Shown here piece after piece: positions 36,801 through 46,322 of a stretch of 64,000 bases of DNA. How positions within the stretch are numbered: position 1 is the first letter of the stretch; every line of letters begins with the position of its first letter. The notes beneath the pieces are model-generated. The model ran no database searches. It saw only the letters and a list, made by a program, of their open reading frames with translations, and was not told the origin of the DNA. Origin of the DNA: Dipteris shenzhenensis (lineage: Eukaryota > Polypodiophyta > Polypodiopsida > Gleicheniales); NCBI GenBank assembly GCA_047967505.1, contig CM106540.1. The stretch is one strand, 5' to 3'. A program made the position numbers and the translations under genes.

Positions 36801-39800
36801 AGCCCTGCTGGGCCCTACTCTCACACCCATATGACCATATGCATCCATTTTCATTGTTAACACCTGCATGCTGGGAAGCTGTTACTAGCAGCCCATACGG
36901 AGGTCACACAACTCCCCAATCACTGACTCACTGGAGTACCCAGGCAATGGGTGAAAGCATAGTCAGCCTGCCCACAAACTTCGGAAGCATGAACTTGCTC
37001 TGCAAACATTCACAATGAACCACCCTGCGAACTATACCTCTCCAAACACAGTTCACAGTCCAATGCAATCAACGATAAGGATGAGTGAACTTTTAACCAG
37101 CCCGGAGCTCTAGCCCAGCTCATTTACAAACTAATGCATACACCTGGAGAGATTTCTACCCATGCTGCCACACAGCTAGCAGCCTGTACAAACTTGGCTC
37201 ACTTACCCGTGCACACAGCCCAAGGAAACTTACAAGCAACCCATACTCTGTCTAGTCACCAATCTACCGTACTTCCCATCCCGTACACAAATGTATGTCA
37301 TCCATACACAGCAGCTGACTGCAACCGTACACAGCCGTTACAAGACTACATCAGCGTGTAGTCTTGTACAGCTAGCAGCCTGTACAAACTTGGCTCACTT
37401 ACCCGTGCACACAGCCCAAGGAAACTTACAAGCAACCCATACTCTGTCTAGTCACCAATCTACCGTACTTCCCATCCCGTACACAAATGTATGTCATCCA
37501 TACACAGCAGCTGACTGCAACCGTACACAGCCGTTACAAGACTACATCAGCGTGGATTAAAGCCTGTGAACAGACCGTACCAAAAGCTGTACCAGCCTGC
37601 AATTCCTGCCTCCGTACACCCGTAAACCTGTACGGACTGTTCCGTACAGTCCCATATGCTTGTATGGGCTGTTCCGTACAGTCCCGTACGGTGTTCTCCC
37701 TGCTAACTGCCCGTACTGGCAGTGCGTACAACAGCACCTTCTCCTTCTCTGCATAACAACCAACCCATGCCTTGGCTCTTTGTCAGTGGTCCTTCCTTGC
37801 GTCAAGCTGCTCTTCTCTTCCAGCTCCCGACTTCCCACGTACGTGCTCTCCAGGTGCTTCCAGCCAGCCCCGGTGGCATGCACAAAGCCTTGGTCTTTTT
37901 AGTGGGTGCCACGTGGCAACTACGTTTCATTTTGCCCCATGCCCCTCTAGTGGGGCACCTTTTAAATTCAAACCAATAACCAACCTAAATCTCTAAGATC
38001 CTTTCGCCCCTCTTGTTAGAAAATACCCAACAGAGGGTACACGCAGCGGAAGACTTATAGTAATGCCCAGGAGCTCACACAGTGTGCGGTGTGGGTGTGG
38101 AATCACAAACTTCTTTACTTATGTGCATACAATAGGTGTGCAGAGTCATCAATAGACAATGAACCAACCAGATAGAGAAACCACCAAAATATATATTTCC
38201 GTCCACAACTATGGACACAATACAAAAGAGACAGATCCAGAGTCCCACCAATGATGTGGTCCTCTGATCTTACCACAAGATCCTTCTCCTATCTGCTGGC
38301 TATCTCTAGACTCGAGTCCGCGTGCTCCACCTCAAGCGTAAGTAGACTTTCCGTCCAGATCCCTTCCACCTTGCTGTCTTTGCACCAGCCTAGGTGGGCA
38401 GCACTCTGAGCTAGGTCTGCAGCTCTACAGCTCTCTTGTCACCTTCTGGATAGAGACCCACAAGTGGCTGATCTGCTGCTCCTTCTGCTCCCTGAACTGC
38501 TGCACCAAGTGATGATTGAATGAGGCTAAATGGCCTCTTTATATAGGCCCAAGGCCTGCTCCAAAAAACCGACCAGCAGCATCATTCTGGCCGACCCAAA
38601 CAGGCCGACCAGTCTGCTGGAAAACCGCCCTTAAAGGGCTCTCATTACAAGGGCCCTTGGCCCACAACACTAGGGCTTTGGCCCTCCTTTCAAGGGCAGA
38701 TGCCCTACTATATATTCAGGGTCCAGCCCCCCCAAACCTGCTGCAAACAGTGTGCCTCCATGTCCTAGATCCATCGCAATCTGTCCCAGACTATCTTGCC
38801 TCTGCTCCAGGCTTGTTCCAGCTCTAGGGCTCCTGCCTGAGCTCCGTACGTGTCCCTGAAACCAGCCGTACAGCAGGCGTCTGTAATCCGTACAGATCTG
38901 CCATGCTTCCGCACTATCCTGGCCCTCTATCCTGCCCATAACAGCTCTAGATGTGCTGCCCACATGACAACCATGATGCTGTCTATGTGGCAGCCCCTTT
39001 CTCTCTTTTTCTGTTGGGTACTGCCCTAAGGTCTCCCTCCCCCATGCTCTCCTCATATGGGGGCTTACAGATGGGGAGGTGACCTTTCCAACACCTCTTG
39101 GCCCTAGACCTCTCATTTACCCCCAAGGCACAATTCCCTAGGGGGAAAACTTGCACTTCCACACCATGTGACCTTGCCAACTAGATTCCCAGAGTCGGAC
39201 CCACATGCAAGTACAAGACTCATGCCCTCATGACATACCCCTCTTCAAACATGGCAAGCGACCTCAATTGCATCCGGATGTTACAAGGATATGCAATAAC
39301 TGAAATACATGTGAATATACCATGAAAGCATGTATTACCATTTGAGATAACACCTATGATTGTTCAAAACCTAGGATATAGACTGCAAAACTGATATTGA
39401 CTAGTACACTGATCATAGAAGTCACAAGGCAAATATACTGTCAGCAGGTAGTACCTTGGGTGAAACATACAATGTCACCAAGCGACCTCTAGATATCTGG
39501 GCCTGTCTGTAACAAGGAGACAGAGGTATTACCCATCTCTTGAGCATCAGGCAATGCTCCAGACCTACGCTCTGCTGAGCTTGAGGGAGGCACAAACCAA
39601 AGTCGACTCAAGCTAGAAAGCAACAGTAATAACTGAGGTGTATCTGCCTGATCATCCTCTTCCAACCACTTTGCATGTGAAATCTTCTAAGATTCCATAG
39701 AATCTCCAAAAAGATCTGTTGCCTCGTTTGCGTCGTTTGGAGGGGTCTGCACTGTCGAAGAGCTTTGGAAGATGGTCAACGGCAAGCGGCTCTATTGCAT

Positions 39801-42800
39801 CTTCTTTTTTTAAGGCAGAGTAGATGGCTTGTTGATGTATGTGCTTATCATTGCTTGCAACGCTGCTGGAGAGCGTTGTGAGCGATAAAAGGAGCTGCGG
39901 TTGGTGGCATAGGAGGACGTTGAGCCAAGGCCGTGGCCTGCGGCACTCAAGGCATAGTTTGAAGCCGCCCGCCGTTTGGGTGCCTAGAGGCACAATTGCT
40001 ACGAGACATCTACTAGTGCCTTGTGTAGGTCCATGTGATGCCACGTAGGCCGTGGAGGTTCCCAAGCGGGGCTTGGATTGAGGAATCCTTCTAGTAGCTT
40101 TTGGGTAAACTCTCAACAAAGTTATCCTTATGGACAAGGTTTTGAGATGTCGGATGACATCAATGAGCCTTGTTTGATACTTGGCTGAATTCCACCCACA
40201 CCTCTCCCTCAAGGCCAAGGTTATGAAAGACAGGTTTGGGATCCCTTTTCAAAAGAGAGGGAGAGAAAAGAAAATATGGGAGATGAATTTCTGGAATCTC
40301 TTAGGGGATTCAGTAGACCTCAACTTGAGCTTGGATCCTACCAAGGTCTACATCATAGATGACCTGAATACTAACATCCGGCTAGGGTGGTCTGCAGTAG
40401 TATGGGATGTAGCATCAAAATTCCTAAGTGGAAGGAAATTCAAAACCTCTACCATTGGGCCCACACTTGGTAGATGAAAGTTCATTCTTTGGTGATGAGG
40501 ATCGCCTAAGAAGTTAAGGGTTGTAACTCCTAGTTGCCAGATGCCAGGGAGTATCCTGCATTCAGCCATTGGTGAGTGGGTGTGGCCAAACCTACCCAAT
40601 GGATTACACTAAGAACTGGGTGACACATGACCCTAGACTTGCTGACGAACGAGTGGGTCACTATGGACTCTTCCCACCCTCACTTATATCAGTTCAAGTC
40701 TTATTATAAAGGAAGGAGAATGTTACGTCCATGACTAGACGTAACCCAGGTATAGGGTTCACTACACCCTAGGCTTAGTTAGCAAAGATCTAGGATTAAA
40801 TCTGGAGTCAGCGTGGGGTCTAGCCAAGGGTTAGGACTAACCTAGGGCTAAGACCTAACTAGCAAAAGAGGTCTAGAAGAGCTGGTCTGGCTTCAGGTGT
40901 GGCTAAACTTGGGTGGAGTGTTCCCCAAGCTAGGGTAGAGCCAAATATAGCCTAGGTGGCCCTAAAGTTGGAGTTGTTGGCTATAGATGGCTAAAGCCAC
41001 ATAAAGCAAGATGCCTAGACTATAAGTATGGGCTAGGGGATCAGTTGAGGAGGTCTTGAGGATGCGATCTTTAGTGACCAGGACCTGCTGGCCAAAGAGC
41101 AACAGCTAGGGGAAAGGGCTTGTGGTATGGGACGCAAGTCTAGACTCTGAGGCTGGCTGGCTCATGTATCCATGTGGTTTAGACTTCTAGCTCGGGGGTG
41201 GCTTGGATGAGCCTACGGCTGGGAGGTGAGCTGCTAGATTAAACCCTTACGGGTTGGTTGCGGGTGTGTTCCGTGGTGTGTACTGTGCGATCTCGTTTAG
41301 AGGGCGGTCCAGGATACCTCACGAAGGTATAGGGTTGAACAGACCTGGCAAGGGTTGTTACAAGTAGGGTCTATTGGCTGACCCAGCAACCCCCCACTGG
41401 CCAACCAGCAGCCCTAACCAGCCAACCAGATAGTCGGCCTGGTTGGCTGCCTTACCAGCCCTAGATTTGGGCTTTGCTGGCCCCGCCTGTCCACATGGCA
41501 GACAGCCAGTGGACAAGGCACCTCCAGCCTCAGTCGGGCTTATTTCCATCCCTCCTTCAGGGTCTCTTGCAGGCCATAAACCTGCCCAAACATGGCACAA
41601 TCCTGCTGCTGTAGTTCCACCCTAATCAGGCCATCTTCCCGGGTCCTTCCAGCCTCCGTACCCCCTCTAAAGTAGGTCCATACCGCAAAGATCCAACCTG
41701 GTAGGTAAACCATCAGTCAAGTCCCCCAAGCTGCTAGTTTAACCAAAGAGCCTTCTTAAAACTCCATATCATATGCAGAAGCAGTGGCAAGGTTGTTGGA
41801 ATCGGAGTCCTAGTGTGTGTGGTCCTAGAGTCCTAGGAGTGTCCTACAATTATGTGAGTGTGAGGAGTCTTGAGGCCACTTGTGCCACCTCATGTGGTAG
41901 ATGTGATTCCTCACCTAGATTATAGGATCTAGATTCTCTTGTGTGTGACCTCATCTATGAGGTGTCTGTAAGGCTTGCCCAGCCTATAAAAGAGGCTATG
42001 TACTTGCTGTGATAATCAATCAATCCACATCAGTTCGTGCCTCAGCTCGTCTCCAGTCATGTGTCTCTCACCTTCTCCCCATTTCCATCAAAGGTGTCCT
42101 TAGTGCATAAGCATCCATCCATACAAGCAGCAAACATACAGATTGGCAAGTCCCACATTAAGAGGGACGGAGCCTCTTCAAAACACACAAATTTTGTATA
42201 AATTACGCTTCCAGCTATGTAGCAACCCAGCATTAAAAAACATTTCCTGCTCAGAATTTCATGTCTGAGGCATTTGAGTAATTGATGTGAGAAGTATTTG
42301 ACAGTGCACGAAAGAAGCCACCCCAATATTAGGATCAAAGAGCTACCTGTGAAGCTGCCCAACCTAAAGACAACCGTGGAGTTCCACTACTTGAATCAAC
42401 CACTGGGAAAGAAGCCTCTTCAACCACATGGGCAACCTGGAACAAGAATGCTAACACCCACCCAAAAACAAGCTGCAGCACATCACCACAACACAGCCAC
42501 TGATGCTAGTAAGATATTGCATTCTAAAAAGATGATTTTGAGAAATGGACTGTAATAAGAAAGCAATCTTTTGAGCACCACAACACAGCCACTGATGCTA
42601 GTAAGATATTGCATTCTAAAAAGATGATTTTGAGAAATGGACTGTAATAAGAAAGCAATCTTTTGAGCCCAAGATGCTTACTTGACTGACAACGTACAAA
42701 CAAATTATAGTTCGAGTACTGTGATGACTGAAAAGACCAGGCAGAATGAACATATACGTTGCATAAATGAGCTTGGCACCCCAGAATACAAAACACTCCA

Positions 42801-45201
42801 AAGAGGTCATCTTGGGGATCTTAATGCTGCAACATTAAGTACATAGGAGTCAGCCAGCTATTTTAAGCTTGCAAATCATATCCAGAGAATCAAAAGATGT
42901 GGTTCCTAAATCTGAGTCAAAAAGTGAAATTATTGAAAAACTGTATGAAGGAATGCACCAACTCCACAAATCAAATTATTTCTCGGAGACCTGAGAGTAA
43001 GAACCTACTCTCCAATCAAGCCGGTGGCGTAGGATACAAAGTCATCATAGAATACACTCTTGAGAGCAAGAATCCCATAAAGCAATGCCAAGTAGATGTG
43101 CTGCCATGGGAAATATACAAGCGCAGATCAAAACATAACCATATACGGGTGAAATGCCAGGAAAGATATATAGTCTTCATATATCATGCAGGGACTATTG
43201 GCTACGACTGAAAATCACAAGTTTAGTGATGATTAGGTATAAAATAATTCGCTTCACAATGTCTCGAACATCCAATGCAATCCTACTTGCAATCTACCTG
43301 AAAACGATGATAACTTCTCCTGGGCTGTTCAGGTGTTATTCTCCACACATTAGGCTTTAGTACTCCTGAGCATCAAATGACAAACACACGCCTTAAAATT
43401 TCAAAAGCCAAAAACCACTGAGCCAATTGAGCACATAAAGCCCATAATCATAGAATTGAGTTAGATGAAGTAGCTTCAGAAGCATTGCTCACTTATATCA
43501 GGGTCATAACCATTCACATTGGTAAACGAATGATGTCCTACCACATGTTGTTGTCTCCACATGAAGCTGTATATCATGAGCATTGAAAGTAAGAATTGTG
43601 TCTACAATAGTAGGAGTAAGAGCAAAGAGAGAGAAAAAGTTTCAACAAATATAATTATCTCATGCAGTAAAGTACAAGAGGTAGGATAGCTTGATTTACA
43701 CCAATCTGAGACTGATAGAGAAGACAGCATGTGGCATACAGAACAAGGCACATATACCTAGATGAGTCCAGGAACATGCCCAAACTCATCCTCTAAAAAC
43801 ACAACAAAGTGCAGTTTCAATCTCATGATAGTCACTCATAAGGTTGAAAAACCATAAACTCCATCACGCATAGCAAGGACTAGCTACTATGACATCCCCA
43901 CTGACGTCATCAACGCCCAACAGTGGGTGTAGACCATAGTATAAACATATGCTCTCACACATACAAATCCACACACCCACACGCATCCATTTATACAAAG
44001 TCTTCGTACTAAGTTTCTGTCAGCACTCCAGAGCTGAAGGCCAGACTCAGCCATGACGAAGGCTAGCACTAAAGGAGAAGGCTAATCAAAAGGTAGTCCA
44101 AAAACTCTTCATTCAAGCTACAACTGCTTGTGAAGACTAAACGATTTCATTTTAGTCTCTCCCAGACGAGCATCTAAATATAGCTGATAGGGCAACACAC
44201 CACTTAAGATAGAAAGAATTATTGCAAAACCAGCAAGCCGCAACATGGACGAAAACTTCACAAGGTCAAATTTGCATGTCCGCTAATACGGTAGAAGCAT
44301 ATACCTAGATGAGTCCAGGAACATGCCCAAACTCATCCTCTAAAAACACAACATAGTGCAGTTTCAATCTCATGATAGTCACTCATAAGGTTGAAAACCC
44401 ATCACACATAGACCAAGCCCAAAAAAGCAAGCAAAGTGCAAAAGCCAAAAAGCTGTATTGGGTGGAAACTACCTTCCAAGAGATCCCACCTGCTAACACC
44501 TACCAAATCTATAGTTGTACTCATCAAATACCCTAGCCACGTCCACTTTGAATAAGAACCTGCAAAGAAATCAGATAATAGATTAGATGTAAGTCTATTT
44601 TCCTATTGACAAGTTCAGATCAGTGAATTTCCTTCTGTGCCTGTCAGACTGCAAAAATCCAAATTTTGGGATGCTGGAAATGCACAAATCATTTGCAACC
44701 ACTTTGCAATGTAAAATCAAGGTATAGACATGAAATCCTAACGTACCATGGTTAGCATCATGCTGAATGGATAAGCCAATTTCTGCAGCCATCAAGCCAA
44801 CGGCTATGGCAAACAATAGAGAGAGGCCAAAACTTTGGAAACCGAAAAAAGTCATGTAGGTAAAAAAAATGTAGCCAACAACAATTATGAATGATTTGAT
44901 AAGCATGTGAGGGTGCATCCTTGGATTAACCTGCAAAGAAAAGTGCATGAGACTTCAAGGGTTTTTCTTCACTGATACAAATGGTGTACAATCACAAGGC
45001 CATGTAATTTAAGTCAAATATGTACACTTAAAAACAAACATACCTACCTTCGAATTTTTAAAATAAGTCTCTACTCGATGCTTGAGAGTAAGATAAAAAT
45101 CCTCCTTCCCTGCACAATCATATTCAAGTGAAGTAAAATTTGTGTATGGGAGTCCTGGTGTTCTCTCCACCTCCCCTATATAAAAGCGTGCCAGCATCAC
45201 C
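29343..45201 (-). CDS. Front-end acyl-lipid desaturase, delta-5 type, 11 exons seen, N-terminus not found
   Basis: Joined exons (minus): 45048-45201, 44747-44930, 44490-44559, 43493-43566, 43298-43365, 43009-43100, 42682-42826, 42347-42472, 34437-34508, 29758-29868, 29343-29423. Every intron has GT-AG ends and every junction keeps frame, giving 392 residues to the TGA. The three histidine boxes of membrane di-iron desaturases are present: HDANH (109-113), HVVGHH (144-149) and QIEHH (329-333). The Gln in box three marks front-end enzymes. The order and wording (DFYLTLKHRVETYF, NPRMHPHM, FLFQVAHVV, EHHLFPGVCH) agree closely with my recollection of the moss delta-5 desaturase of arachidonic acid synthesis, an ER membrane enzyme. 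Regioselectivity is inferred. That family starts with a cytochrome b5 domain (HPGG) of about 90 residues; no such exon is visible between 45202 and 64000. No stop or frameshift is seen. Confidence 0.93.
29758..29868 (-). CDS. Desaturase exon with histidine box 3
   Basis: The acceptor is gtttgcag and the donor gtatgttc. It encodes IEHHLFPGVCHMYYP...KCFPS. Confidence 0.96.
30550..31010. repeat. Purine-only minisatellite-like tract in a desaturase intron
   Basis: About 460 bases made almost only of A and G with recurrent ggagatggag, gagcttgatgg and gagagg words, including a pure (GA)n tract at about 30763-30804. The long Ser/Pro/Leu frames on the minus strand are artefacts of it. Confidence 0.85.
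31500..31860 (-). pseudogene. Decayed LINE reverse transcriptase fragment in a desaturase intron
   Basis: The minus strand encodes QAGFICDGSTFNQILTLRAL, matching the FRRDHGTMDHILTLK region of the LINE at 46840, and about 100 residues later the decayed LFGLYMDEL, the counterpart of LFGLYIDEL. It is a heavily broken relative of that LINE. Confidence 0.75.
32961..33887 (+). repeat. Possible LTR (tgtgggg...ctaaca), class unsure
   Basis: The segment begins tgtggggacgcccaca, is preceded by an A-rich purine run, has a caataaag signal near 33452 and ends ctaaca. No matching target duplication and no second LTR were found. Confidence 0.35.
34437..34508 (-). CDS. Desaturase exon (VSSTKNFSVDSLFWTHITGGLNFQ)
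   Basis: The acceptor is tctttcag and the donor gtatgacc. It ends on the Gln of box 3, 7.8 kb from the previous exon. Confidence 0.95.
35668..35830 (-). repeat. 3' tail of a LINE-B element with (TTTC)n end
   Basis: Read on the minus strand this gives gtctcatagaccctttgg-tctttcaaagac-ttaataaactttctttctttc, close to the tail of the LINE at 48955-49030. It is a 5'-truncated copy consisting of little more than the 3' UTR. Confidence 0.7.
37172..37554. repeat. Perfect 187 bp tandem duplication with a hairpin spacer
   Basis: Copies at 37172-37358 and 37368-37554 appear identical base for base. The 9-base spacer tagtcttgt (37359-37367) is the reverse complement of acaagacta near the end of copy 1, forming a perfect 9-base stem. 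Confidence 0.95.
38014..39093 (-). mobile_element. Solo LTR with 5 bp target duplication cctct
   Basis: A 1080 bp LTR, related to 1023-2069, flanked by cctct at 38009-38013 and 39094-39098. The sense strand is minus, with a TATA box (ctatataaag) near 38540. No internal region remains. It sits inside another LTR within the 7.8 kb desaturase intron. Confidence 0.93.
39236..40720. other. Probable retrotransposon internal sequence, unclassified
   Basis: Frames at 39652-40218 (minus) and 40181-40477 (plus) carry no motif I recognise. A purine-rich tract (aaaggaaggagaa) at 40708-40720 abuts the LTR at 40721, so at least the right end is likely the 3' tail of a plus-strand LTR element. Confidence 0.35.
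40721..41362 (+). repeat. LTR, probably a 3' LTR (tgttacg...gttaca)
   Basis: 642 bp with tgttac/gttaca ends, preceded by a good polypurine tract. The flanks gagaa and agtag differ, so it is not a simple solo LTR; the partner LTR was not found. Confidence 0.55.
41794..42090 (+). mobile_element. Solo LTR with 5 bp target duplication aaggt
   Basis: 297 bp starting tgttggaatcgg and ending ttccatca, flanked by aaggt at 41789-41793 and 42091-42095. A TATA box (ctataaaaga) lies near 41980. Size and ends fit a small Copia-type LTR. Confidence 0.92.
42347..42472 (-). CDS. Desaturase exon (VFGWVLAFLFQVAHVVEEASFP...)
   Basis: The acceptor is gtgctgcag and the donor gtagctct. It holds the conserved FQVAHVV segment and ends GWAASQ. 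Confidence 0.95.
42484..42667. repeat. Two 92 bp tandem copies filling a desaturase intron
   Basis: Copies at 42484-42575 and 42576-42667 look identical. They make up 184 of the 209 bases of the intron between the exons at 42682-42826 and 42347-42472, so the intron was about 117 bases before the event. Confidence 0.95.
42682..42826 (-). CDS. Desaturase exon (IKIPKMTSLECFVFWGAKLI...)
   Basis: The acceptor is atgttgcag and the donor gtaagcat. It encodes the loop and third membrane region through LYVVSQ. Confidence 0.93.
43009..43100 (-). CDS. Desaturase exon (HIYLALLYGILALKSV...)
   Basis: The acceptor is ccatggcag and the donor gtaggttc. It encodes a membrane span and DDFVSYATGLIG. Confidence 0.93.
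43298..43365 (-). CDS. Desaturase exon (VLKPNVWRITPEQPRRSYHRFQ)
   Basis: A short exon with acceptor gatgctcag and donor gtagattg. The wording fits the hydrophilic loop after box 2. Confidence 0.9.
43493..43566 (-). CDS. Desaturase exon with histidine box 2
   Basis: Encodes FMWRQQHVVGHHSFTNVN and GYDPDI. The acceptor is gatatacag and the donor gtgagcaa. Confidence 0.95.
43751..43850. repeat. 100 bp direct repeat in a desaturase intron, copy 1
   Basis: This matches 44298-44397 with about one mismatch. Both copies lie in the intron between the exons at 44490 and 43566, in the same direction, 547 bases apart. Confidence 0.93.
44298..44397. repeat. 100 bp direct repeat in a desaturase intron, copy 2
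   Basis: Partner of 43751-43850. Confidence 0.93.
44490..44559 (-). CDS. Desaturase exon (SYSKWTWLGYLM...DLVGVS)
   Basis: Starts after tttgcag and ends before gtgggatc. It completes the Gly after HDANH and ends on two bases of a Ser codon. Confidence 0.93.
44747..44930 (-). CDS. Desaturase exon with histidine box 1
   Basis: Encodes VNPRMHPHML, two hydrophobic spans (IVVGYIFFTYMTFFGF and SLLFAIAVGLMAAEIG) and QHDANH. The donor gtacgtta splits the next Gly codon. Confidence 0.95.
45048..45201 (-). CDS. Desaturase, first exon seen
   Basis: The acceptor is ...ttggttcag at 45202-45204 and the donor is gtaggtat. It encodes MLARFYIGEVER...HRVETYFKNSK, the linker between cytochrome b5 and the first membrane span. 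It begins with the last base of a split codon, so at least one more upstream exon is required. Confidence 0.92.
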
Positions 45202-45620
45202 CTGAACCAAAAAGAAAACTATTGTTTAGTGTGCCTCAACCATTTCCTTAGTGCATACTAAAATATTCACTTTTTATAAAGTAAGAGCGAGATGTTAATG
45301 ATTCCACACATGTTGCTTGACATGTTGCAATGGTTCTACTAAATAAAATGAGAAGAGGAATGAGTGATGCAGCTTGTTAAAGCTGGTGGATAAAAAGGAT
45401 ATCATCAAGGATCCAAGGTGTCCAATAGAAGGAAAAGCTTCTAAAGGTGATAAAGTCTATCCAAATGGTTCTTAACGTACCAAACCTCTACAAAGAAATT
45501 AATTCCTATGAATGCAATTGCAAAGCACGAGACAACAATAAGGTTGACAAGAAATTTTGAAGAAAAAGATGGAAAAAAGTTCTGGAGTTTCTGAGAAAAG
45601 AGAACACAAACATTGAAGAA

Positions 45621-45836
45621 ATATACCTTTGTAAGACTAGAATAAGTCCAATCATACAAATTTAGATTTTTTGTTTGTTCTAAAGATCAAAAATCTACAC
45701 AAAAAATAAAAGAGAAAATAAAAGAGAATATGAAAGAGAAGAAAAAAGAGGTAAACAAAAACTTTTAAGAAAAACAAAACGAAGACATACTTAGCAAGCA
45801 AAGCAACACTTATGTCATCATCAGTGCCCAAGCATT
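45621..45836. repeat. Repeat module B, upstream of the first desaturase exon seen
   Basis: Contains tttgtaagactaga, atcatacaaatttagatttt and cttagcaagcaaagcaacac; all recur in order at 63064-63238. It lies in the intron or 5' region of the desaturase. On the minus strand it holds an exon-like piece (acceptor ctaacag at about 45872, donor gtatgtc at about 45792) that I could not assign. Confidence 0.75.
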
Positions 45837-46322
45837 GAAGAAAGTTTGAGAAAATCAAAATTGATTGCACGCCTGTTAGAAACAAAGAGAGAGAGAGAGA
45901 GAGTTTTGTAGGCCCTAAACTAAGTTCAACTATTGGAGTGACACGTGGCATAAAGCCACATGTACAATGTAAAATTTATAAAAGTACCAATCATTAGGGA
46001 ATACTACATAGCTTCTTGCAAAGCTAGACTCAGACCCTAGATTTGAACTCTAGGACCCTAAACACTAGCTATACAAGTCCTAACCTAGTATTGACTCATT
46101 GTTATAACCCATGAGGAATATCATCCAAAGCATTGTATGCATTCTTCCAACAACCTTTCACATCATCGAACATGATTGTGATGGTCTAGCTGAGAGTTTC
46201 GTATGCATCATCAAGCCCATTCTTCGACTTATTTGTACTGAAAGCGTGGGGAGAAGGGGCTAATTTAGTAGTACCCTACTGGGAGTATGGAGGGACTATA
46301 TAAGTCCACATTGTACTACTTT
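45837..46322. other. No gene recognised
   Basis: Short GA tract at 45889-45903, then sequence without motifs. It precedes the LINE-B piece. A tatataag-like element lies near 46295. Confidence 0.4.

Larger units (their letters stand above)
35958..39235 (-). repeat. Probable large LTR, interrupted by a solo LTR
   Basis: On the minus strand it begins tgtcatgagggcatgag at 39235 and ends acctaacccaaca at 35958, followed by aattggtatcc, which resembles the start of a tRNA-Met primer site. A purine run gaagaggggta precedes it. Without the nested solo LTR (38014-39093 and its duplicated 5 bases) it would be about 2.2 kb. No target duplication was found at its own ends, so the element type and the end not nested are uncertain. 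Confidence 0.45.

Noticed and set aside
37172-37554. CRISPR-like or satellite array
   Set aside because: Only two long copies with no spacers; a single local duplication.
35953-39240. 35958-39235 as a simple solo LTR
   Set aside because: The flanking 5-mers caatt and taccc differ, so solo-LTR status is not supported.
42240-42346. GWLLSCTVKYFSHQ on the minus strand as the desaturase exon after LYVVSQ
   Set aside because: The frame did not fit the preceding exon. The true exon (VFGWVLAFLFQVAHVV) was then found at 42347-42472 in perfect phase, and the candidate lies in the following intron.
45441-45659. Hydrophobic frame (KLQNFFPSFSSKFLVNLIVV) as an upstream desaturase exon
   Set aside because: It has splice-like borders but no cytochrome b5 features and no match to the family.
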